Shown here one piece after another: positions 5,767-10,870 of a stretch of 10,870 nt of DNA; the first letter of the stretch is position 1, and every line of letters begins with the position of its first letter. The translations under genes were made by a program, and so were the position numbers. Under the pieces are notes generated by a model. It had not been told where the DNA came from. It worked only from the letters and a program-made list of their open reading frames with translations, and ran no database searches. Source of the stretch: CALAMD01 sp035301345 (GTDB lineage: Bacteria > Bacillota > Bacilli > Bacillales > Amphibacillaceae); contig DATGUM010000058.1 of assembly GCA_035301345.1 (NCBI GenBank), forward strand, positions 1 through 10,870, given 5' to 3'.

Positions 5767-8394
5767 TTAATCAGCGTCATACCAACTGTCACCACTTGTG
5801 AAATCTACTTTCAGTGGAACTGATAATTCAACCGTTTGTTCCATCACTTCTGGAACGATTTGTTCAAGGACGGCAATTTCTTCTTCTGGTGCTTCTAAAA
5901 TAAGTTCGTCATGCACTTGAAGGAGTAAGTTTGCTCGTAAATTTTCCTTATCTAAACGAGTAGCTAAGTCAATCATTGCCTGCTTAATGATGTCAGCTGC
6001 ACTTCCTTGAATCGGCGTATTCATCGCTGTTCGTTCAGCAAAGCTTCTTTGATTAAAATTTCGACTCGTAATCTCTGGTAAATAGCGACGTCTGTTTTTT
6101 AACGTCGTTACGTATCCTTGTTGCTTCGCTTCTTTCACGATTTCATCCATATACACTTTTACTTCTGGGTAACTAGCGAAATATCTTTCAATATAGTTAG
6201 CCGCTTCTTTTCTCGTTATCCCTAAGTTTTGTGACAATCCGTAATCACTCATACCGTAGATAATACCGAAATTAACTGCTTTCGCTTGGTCACGCATAAG
6301 CGATGTTACGTCGTCATGTGCAACGTGGAACACTTCACTTGCTGTTTGACGGTGAATATCTAAGTCTTCTTGAAACGCGCGGATAAGCTTTTCATCTTGC
6401 GCGATATGTGCTAGTACTCTTAATTCGATTTGTGAGTAATCCGCTGCAAATATTTTCCAGCCTTTTTGTGACGGAACGAAAGCTTTTCTTACCTTTCTTC
6501 CTTCAGGTAAACGGATCGGGATGTTTTGCAAGTTCGGATCAACTGAACTTAGTCTTCCTGTTTGCGTTAATGCTTGATTAAATCGTGTATGAATCTTATT
6601 CGTTTCTTGATGAGTAACTTTTTGTAACCCTTCAATATACGTTGAATACAACTTGCCTAATTGGCGATACAGCATAATTTTCGGAATGATTTCATGTTTG
6701 TCATATAATTTTTCAAGAACGTCGACAGCTGTTGAGTAGCCTGTTTTCGTTTTCTTAATGACTGGTAAACCGAGATTTTCAAATAAGACGACGCCAAGTT
6801 GCTTCGGTGAATTTAAATTAAACGATTCTCCCGCCATCTCATAAGCTTCACTTTCAATCGTTTCAAGCCGTTCCTTTAACTCAGCACCCATCATTTTCAA
6901 TTGTTCTGTATCTATTTGGACGCCGATATGTTCCATATCCCCTAAAATATAAGCGAGTGGAAGTTCTAACTCATCATGTAACTCAACTAAGTCCGCTTCA
7001 TCTAATTGCTCCATTAACGCATCTTTTACAGTAAATATCGCGTGAGCTTTATTGACGAGATGCGTCGCTAATATATCTTCTTCTGGAACTTGCTTTTTAG
7101 CACCTTTTCCGTAAACGACGTCATCGCTCTCTAAGTGATAATTTCCATATCTTGAAGCAATGACTGATATACTTTCATGTCTTTCCCCTGGATTCGCTAA
7201 ATAAGCACCTAATAATAAATCAAATACAACGCCTTTTAGTGTCATTCCTTGATTAAGCAAGGCGACATATACAGCTTTCGCGTCAAAGACGACTTTCTTC
7301 TTTGCTTCATCTTCAATCCACTGCTTAAACGTTTGATCGTTTAAAGCAACTTCAGTCGGAATAAAATACATGCCATCTTTATTTACAATTGAAAACCCTT
7401 CAATCGACGCCGTATGGTAATTTTCATCTAGCATTTCCACGATAAGAGCACTTTCGTCCAGAAGCATGTCATCTGTTATCTCATGAACAACCTTATATTC
7501 AAGTGCTTCTACCGTTTCATTTGAACGACCCGATTCAAGACCAAGTCGCTCTAATAGTGAATAAAATCCTAGTTCTCCGAAAAGCTCCTCTATCTGTTCA
7601 TCATCGTATTTATCAAACGTCGTATCTTCTAACGAAATAGTTACCGGGGAATCGCAATTAATCGTCACGAGTTCTCTACTCATAAACGCATCTTCTTTGT
7701 AATTCACTAAGTTTTCCTTCATTTTTCCTTTTAATTCATCAATATGTTCATAAATATTATCTAGTGTTTCGTATGTCTTTAGTAATCTTGTCGCTGTTTT
7801 AATCCCAATCCCTGGCACACCAGGAATATTATCAGAGCTATCGCCCATTAGTGCTTTTAAATCAATGATTTGTTCTGGTTTTAATTCCATTTTCTCCGCT
7901 AAAAAGCTCGGATCATACGAATCGACTTCAGAAATACCTTTCTTCGTTAAATCAACCGTTACTTTATCTGAAACGAGTTGTAGTAAATCTTGGTCGCCAG
8001 AAATTACTTTGACTGACCAATCTTCTTTCATACCAGAAGTAGCAAGTGTTCCAATAATATCATCGGCTTCATATAATTCTAACTCATAATGAGGAATATT
8101 AAATGCCTCAAGCAATTGACGAGTTAGTGGAAATTGTTCGGTAAGCTCAGGAGGCGTTTTTTGGCGACCACCTTTATAATCTTCATACTGCTTATGTCTA
8201 AAGGTCGTTTTCCCTGCGTCAAAAGCAACGAGCATATGCGTCGGCTTTTCTTCTTCTAAAATACGAAGTAACATCGTCGTAAATCCGTACACAGCATTCG
8301 TATACACACCTTTATCATTATTCAATAAAGGTAAAGCATAAAACGCACGATAAATGATACTATTTCCATCAATCAACACTAATTTATTCGTCAT
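5767..8394 (-). CDS. polA: DNA polymerase I
   Basis: Family A polymerase for Okazaki fragment maturation and gap filling in repair. The 875 residues are full length (Geobacillus Pol I 876). The N-terminal 5' nuclease (about 1-290) has LIDGNS with Asp9, FDAG (58-61), EADD (109-112), SGDQD (132-136) and a helix-hairpin-helix GVPGIGIKTA (192-201). The middle domain (about 300-465) is a degenerate 3'-5' exonuclease: the DxE site reads VEML near 319-322, and no equivalent of the exo II aspartate is seen, so proofreading should be absent, as in other Bacillales Pol I. The polymerase has motif A DYSQIE (Asp652), motif B RDQAKAVNFGIIYG (701-714, with Phe709 and Tyr713) and motif C VHDE (Asp829). AGGAGG lies seven bases before the ATG. 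It starts 36 bases after phoR with no terminator between. Confidence 0.98.
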   Translation of the reverse strand: MTNKLVLIDGNSIIYRAFYALPLLNNDKGVYTNAVYGFTTMLLRILEEEKPTHMLVAFDAGKTTFRHKQYEDYKGGRQKTPPELTEQFPLTRQLLEAFNIPHYELELYEADDIIGTLATSGMKEDWSVKVISGDQDLLQLVSDKVTVDLTKKGISEVDSYDPSFLAEKMELKPEQIIDLKALMGDSSDNIPGVPGIGIKTATRLLKTYETLDNIYEHIDELKGKMKENLVNYKEDAFMSRELVTINCDSPVTISLEDTTFDKYDDEQIEELFGELGFYSLLERLGLESGRSNETVEALEYKVVHEITDDMLLDESALIVEMLDENYHTASIEGFSIVNKDGMYFIPTEVALNDQTFKQWIEDEAKKKVVFDAKAVYVALLNQGMTLKGVVFDLLLGAYLANPGERHESISVIASRYGNYHLESDDVVYGKGAKKQVPEEDILATHLVNKAHAIFTVKDALMEQLDEADLVELHDELELPLAYILGDMEHIGVQIDTEQLKMMGAELKERLETIESEAYEMAGESFNLNSPKQLGVVLFENLGLPVIKKTKTGYSTAVDVLEKLYDKHEIIPKIMLYRQLGKLYSTYIEGLQKVTHQETNKIHTRFNQALTQTGRLSSVDPNLQNIPIRLPEGRKVRKAFVPSQKGWKIFAADYSQIELRVLAHIAQDEKLIRAFQEDLDIHRQTASEVFHVAHDDVTSLMRDQAKAVNFGIIYGMSDYGLSQNLGITRKEAANYIERYFASYPEVKVYMDEIVKEAKQQGYVTTLKNRRRYLPEITSRNFNQRSFAERTAMNTPIQGSAADIIKQAMIDLATRLDKENLRANLLLQVHDELILEAPEEEIAVLEQIVPEVMEQTVELSVPLKVDFTSGDSWYDAD

Positions 8395-8401
8395 TCATAC
8401 G

Positions 8402-8407
8402 CCTCCT
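8402..8407 (-). promoter_or_regulatory. Ribosome binding site of polA
   Basis: Perfect AGGAGG on the minus strand, seven bases before the polA ATG in the 36-base phoR-polA gap. It chooses this ATG over the out-of-frame ATG four bases upstream. Confidence 0.88.
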
Positions 8408-8430
8408 AAAAATATAAACGTTCATCAGAC

Positions 8431-9807
8431 TCATGATTCAATTGTCTTTTTAAAACTAACCGTGAATGTCGTCCCTTTTTGCCATTCACTTTCTACTGAA
8501 ATAGACCCGTTATGAACTTCCATAATATGTTTCACAATCGCTAATCCTAGACCTGTTCCACCACTGTTACGGCTTCGGTCCGCATCAACACGATAAAACC
8601 GTTCGAAAATCCTTGACAGTTGATCTTCTTTCATCCCAATTCCAGTATCTGTCACTTTAAAGTGAATATCATCTTCAGTCTCTTCGACTTCTAATGATAC
8701 GTCTCCACCTTTTCGCGTGTAACTAATAGCATTTCCTAATAAGTTAATGAGCACTTGTTTCACTTTTTTAGGATCCGCTTGAAAAACAGTATCGACTGCC
8801 GTATCCATTGTTAAATTCACTTGATGCGCATCTGCTTTTTGCTGTATAAGTGGTTTCACTTCTTCGACGACTTGCTTCGTATCAACGTCTGAAATATTTA
8901 ATTTAAACTGATCTTGTTCAAGCCGAGATAAAATAAGTAAATCATCTACTAATAATTGTAAACGATAGCTTTCTTCGTAAATAATTTCAGTAAATTGTTT
9001 AGCCGTCGCCTCATCATCAACCGTTCCTTCAGCAAGTGTTTCTGCAAACCCTTTAATAGACGTAATCGGCGTTTTTAATTCGTGCGAGACGTTCGCTACA
9101 AAATCTTTACGCATATTCTCTAATTTTTTTAGTTCTGTAATATCGTATAAAACTAACACGGCACCTTTTAATAAACCATTTTCATTAAAAATCGGTGCAC
9201 CTACAACTTCAATATACGACTTATCAATACCTGATCCATGTGTAATAAAACTCTTTCTTCTTTTTTCATATAAAAACGTATTTTGAACCGTTTGGTGAAT
9301 TTCTTCAGAAGCTAACACTTCATAATAAAGATCACCGACATAATCTTTCGGTTGACCGCCGAAAAGCGAAATAAACTTTCGATTAACTAAGTGAATAAAT
9401 CCTTTTTCATCAAGTAAGATTAATCCACTTTCTGTATTATCAATTACTGTTGAAAGTTGTTCTGATTGCATTTGCTCATGGATTGATAACTCACTCAAGT
9501 TACGCGCGAGCGCATTGATTTCATTCATTAAGTCTCCTAGAGTACCGACTGATGAATGATGGACACGCGCTCGGTAATTGCCTTGAACGAGTTTTTCCAC
9601 AGTATCTTTCGCCATATCTACCGGTTTAATATAACGCTCAAATAAATGAAGCAATATAAGTATAAGACTAATAGCTTCAATCAATAATACGGCGATTAAA
9701 ATAACATAATTGTTAACAATTTGACTAAGTACGCCGCCTGATATAGCGACAATTAAAAATATTCCTATTAAATACGGAAGTAACGATCTTGTAAATAACA
9801 TTTTCAT
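8431..9807 (-). CDS. phoR: Sensor histidine kinase PhoR, short form
   Basis: Membrane kinase partner of PhoP in the phosphate-limitation response. Order of parts: transmembrane helix 1 (about 9-31); helix 2 (about 33-56), joined by only a few residues around Asn32-Asn33; HAMP (about 57-112); PAS (about 115-225); HisKA with phospho-accepting His242 in SHELKTP; and HATPase_c with N-box Asn355/Asn359, G1 DTGIGM (387-392), F-box FERFYR (401-406) and G2 GGTGLGLAI (416-424). At 458 residues it is about 100 shorter than S. aureus (about 554) or B. subtilis (about 579) PhoR, because the extracytoplasmic domain between the helices is missing; all catalytic parts are intact. The ATG overlaps the phoP stop (ATGA), with GGAGG ten bases upstream. 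WalK is the main alternative family, but the phoP-polA context supports PhoR. Confidence 0.92.
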   Translation of the reverse strand: MKMLFTRSLLPYLIGIFLIVAISGGVLSQIVNNYVILIAVLLIEAISLILILLHLFERYIKPVDMAKDTVEKLVQGNYRARVHHSSVGTLGDLMNEINALARNLSELSIHEQMQSEQLSTVIDNTESGLILLDEKGFIHLVNRKFISLFGGQPKDYVGDLYYEVLASEEIHQTVQNTFLYEKRRKSFITHGSGIDKSYIEVVGAPIFNENGLLKGAVLVLYDITELKKLENMRKDFVANVSHELKTPITSIKGFAETLAEGTVDDEATAKQFTEIIYEESYRLQLLVDDLLILSRLEQDQFKLNISDVDTKQVVEEVKPLIQQKADAHQVNLTMDTAVDTVFQADPKKVKQVLINLLGNAISYTRKGGDVSLEVEETEDDIHFKVTDTGIGMKEDQLSRIFERFYRVDADRSRNSGGTGLGLAIVKHIMEVHNGSISVESEWQKGTTFTVSFKKTIES

Positions 9808-10496
9808 GTTGTAAAATCCTCCATTTTATATCCTAATCCTCTAATAGTTATAATATATTTCGTTTCACCTGTACGCTCTATCTTCTCTCGTAATCGACTA
9901 ATGTGAACATCGACAATTCGTGTATCTCCAGCAAATGAGTAATCCCACACTTTGTTTAATAATTGATCTCTTGATAGAACATTTCCTTTATGTTCTATCA
10001 AATAGTGGAGTAATTCGAATTCTTTTTTTGTAAATGTTATTTTTTCCCCATCTATTCGTGCTTCGTGTTTCTCAGGGTATACGTGGAGAGAACCATTCGA
10101 TAAAACTTGTCCTTGCTTCGTTTCCTTTGAAGGAGACCGCCGTAAAATTGCACGTATTCGAGCAAGCACTTCTTTCGGACTAAATGGTTTTGTTAAATAA
10201 TCATCTGCTCCCATGTCTAGTCCTGTTATTTTATTATCTTCTTCTCCTAAAGCTGTCAGCATTAAGATTGGTGTGTTCACACCATTCCTACGTAAAAACC
10301 GACAAACTTCAAGTCCATCCATGCCTGGTAACATTATATCAAGCACAATGAGTGCATATTGTTCTGCTTGGGCTTTTTGTATTGCCGTTAAACCGTCTGT
10401 TGCCGTATGAACATCAAATCCTTCTCGTGCAATATGATAATTCAAAAGAGTGACGATGGACGGTTCATCATCGACAATTAAGATACGCTTTACCAC
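9804..10496 (-). CDS. phoP: Response regulator PhoP, OmpR/PhoB family
   Basis: DNA-binding response regulator phosphorylated by PhoR; in bacilli it controls phosphate uptake and teichoic acid genes. The receiver domain (about 4-118) has the acidic pair Asp9-Asp10, phospho-acceptor Asp53 (LDIMLPGMDG), Thr81 (LMLTAL) and Lys103 (LTKPFSP). A winged-helix DNA-binding domain (about 130-228) ends VDVHISRLREKIE and TIRGLGYKME. At 230 residues it is near the usual length (about 235-240). The start is GTG at 10496; no ATG, GTG or TTG lies in frame between it and the upstream stop, and the frame begins VKRILIVDDE as expected. The stop overlaps the phoR start by four bases, so translation is coupled. 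It is the first gene of the phoP-phoR-polA-mutM-coaE run. Confidence 0.95.
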   Translation of the reverse strand: MVKRILIVDDEPSIVTLLNYHIAREGFDVHTATDGLTAIQKAQAEQYALIVLDIMLPGMDGLEVCRFLRRNGVNTPILMLTALGEEDNKITGLDMGADDYLTKPFSPKEVLARIRAILRRSPSKETKQGQVLSNGSLHVYPEKHEARIDGEKITFTKKEFELLHYLIEHKGNVLSRDQLLNKVWDYSFAGDTRIVDVHISRLREKIERTGETKYIITIRGLGYKMEDFTT

Positions 10497-10503
10497 TTTT
10501 CTT

Positions 10504-10512
10504 TCACTTCCT
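10504..10512 (-). promoter_or_regulatory. Ribosome binding site for the GTG start of phoP
   Basis: AGGAAGTGA on the minus strand differs by one base from the anti-Shine-Dalgarno complement AGGAGGTGA and ends seven bases before GTG 10496. This supports the GTG start. Confidence 0.7.
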
Positions 10513-10560
10513 GTGTCTTTTATTTTTTCTTCAAGGAATCCATCAATTGTTTTCTTTTAA

Positions 10561-10576
10561 ATTATACCATATTATA
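10561..10576 (-). promoter_or_regulatory. Promoter region of phoP with two TATAAT boxes
   Basis: Two perfect TATAAT hexamers occur on the minus strand at 10576-10571 and 10566-10561, offset by exactly ten bases. The proximal one is an extended -10 (TGGTATAAT). No good TTGACA is found 16-18 bases upstream of either, so an extended -10 promoter, possibly activator-assisted, is the simplest reading. The predicted leader is about 60 bases. PhoP-type TTAACA repeats were looked for and not recognised. Confidence 0.6.
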
Positions 10577-10691
10577 TTTTATTGTTCGTTCTTCAAAGAT
10601 TAGGAGATTGAATCAAGTATTTGTGGGTATCTAATAAATATGTTCAAAATACCATCTTTTGTATAGTTTATTTTTATTAAATGACTCTTTA

Positions 10692-10706
10692 ATCACCTCA
10701 GGTGAT
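10692..10706. promoter_or_regulatory. Odd-length perfect palindrome, possible operator
   Basis: ATCACCT-C-AGGTGAT is symmetrical over seven bases each side of C10699. No T-run follows it on the minus strand and only a weak one on the plus strand, so it is unlikely to be a terminator. It could be a repressor site upstream of phoP or for a gene beyond the right edge. I do not recognise the regulator. Confidence 0.4.
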
Positions 10707-10775
10707 ATATACTTCATTTTTCGCGAGTGATCGTTTCAGAACTATACTACGCTTGCCGCGGGACGACCTCAACTT

Positions 10776-10805
10776 CTAGAACCTCCATTATCATGTCGGT
10801 TCTAG
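10776..10805 (-). other. Core hairpin of the right repeat copy
   Basis: In minus sense, CTAGAACC pairs perfectly with GGTTCTAG (10805-10798/10783-10776). A tandem G-A/A-G internal loop and a CAT/ATG stem lead to the loop GATA (10792-10789). Length and loop are identical to the left copy, while paired positions have changed together. Confidence 0.82.
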
Positions 10806-10821
10806 GGATTTTCGGATACGT

Positions 10822-10853
10822 GTAATGAAATAGGTTACCACCTATCTCATTAC
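10822..10853 (-). other. Accessory 14-bp hairpin of the right copy
   Basis: A 14-bp stem (10822-10835/10840-10853) has a four-base loop. The only non-Watson-Crick position, 10829/10846, is A-C in plus sense but G-U in minus sense. This favours the minus strand as the RNA strand. The left copy has only a few bases (about 28-32) at this place. Confidence 0.75.
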
Positions 10854-10870
10854 CTTCCCGCAGGCGTCTT

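Larger units (their letters stand above)
10497..10734. other. AT-rich region upstream of phoP
   Basis: This stretch of about 240 bases holds the phoP ribosome binding site, the tandem -10 boxes and one palindrome (10692-10706). Nothing that looks like a protein gene, tRNA or terminator was seen. The right structured repeat begins at 10735. Confidence 0.6.
10735..10870 (-). repeat. Structured dispersed repeat, right copy (inverted relative to 1-137)
   Basis: On the minus strand this is homologous to 1-137. Predicted structure in minus sense: a basal stem ACGC/GCGT (10867-10864/10752-10749); a three-base bulge (10755-10753); an 8-bp stem CTGCGGGA/TCCCGCGG (10863-10856/10763-10756); a 14-bp accessory hairpin (10822-10853) absent from the left copy; the core hairpin 10776-10805; and TTCTGAA near the 3' end. 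The element is cut by the window end. By analogy with the left copy, its 5' outer arm should follow just beyond 10870. It lies in the same direction as phoP and about 240 bases upstream of it. I recall broadly similar CTGCGGGA...CCCGCGG dispersed repeats in Bacillaceae, but have not checked this. Confidence 0.85.

Noticed and set aside
6950..7480. Missing exonuclease residues in PolA as a sign of mutation or decay
   Set aside because: Loss of the 3'-5' exonuclease active site is usual for Pol I of Bacillales. Length and polymerase motifs are intact.
1..10870. CRISPR array, prophage or integrated element over the whole window
   Set aside because: There are no regularly spaced direct repeats, integrase, transposase or phage genes. 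The genes are conserved housekeeping loci in a known order; the only repeat is the pair at the edges, too short to define a transposon of the interior.

Overview
The window looks like low-GC Firmicutes DNA of the order Bacillales. Every protein gene lies on the minus strand, most have strong AGGAGG-type ribosome binding sites, and the order phoP-phoR-polA-mutM-coaE-gapB-nrdR-dnaB-dnaI is a chromosomal neighbourhood known from bacilli and staphylococci. Two genes found at this locus in Bacillus subtilis are absent: ytaF between mutM and coaE, and speD between gapB and nrdR. That makes it closer to the staphylococcal version of the locus, but the genus cannot be fixed from sequence reading alone.

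Read in the direction of transcription (right to left), the order is as follows. An AT-rich leader of about 240 bases (10497-10734) carries a promoter and a palindrome. It is followed by phoP and phoR (two-component system for phosphate and cell-wall teichoic acid physiology), polA (DNA polymerase I), mutM (8-oxoguanine glycosylase) and coaE (last step of coenzyme A synthesis). Short gaps or overlaps of 4-36 bases and no visible terminators suggest one transcript. gapB (gluconeogenic glyceraldehyde-3-phosphate dehydrogenase) then has its own extended -10 promoter, overlapped by an exact match to the CcpN operator consensus as I remember it, and ends at a clear intrinsic terminator. A third unit, nrdR-dnaB-dnaI, encodes the ribonucleotide reductase repressor and the helicase loading proteins, with its own AT-rich promoter region.

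The coding part is conserved housekeeping DNA with two points of note: PhoR has almost no extracytoplasmic domain, and the gapB control region matches a CcpN site.

The most unusual signal is at the two edges. About 135 bases at the left end (plus strand) and about 136 bases at the right end (minus strand) are two diverged copies, in inverted orientation, of the same structured element. Over a 51-base core they agree at 44 positions. All seven differences fall inside one predicted hairpin, and six of them form three compensatory base-pair exchanges. Outside this hairpin the copies carry different accessory hairpins. This is the pattern of a dispersed element selected for RNA (or single-strand DNA) structure. 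It resembles, from memory, the 'ctgcggga ... cccgcgg' dispersed repeats of Bacillaceae genomes. Its function is not known to me.
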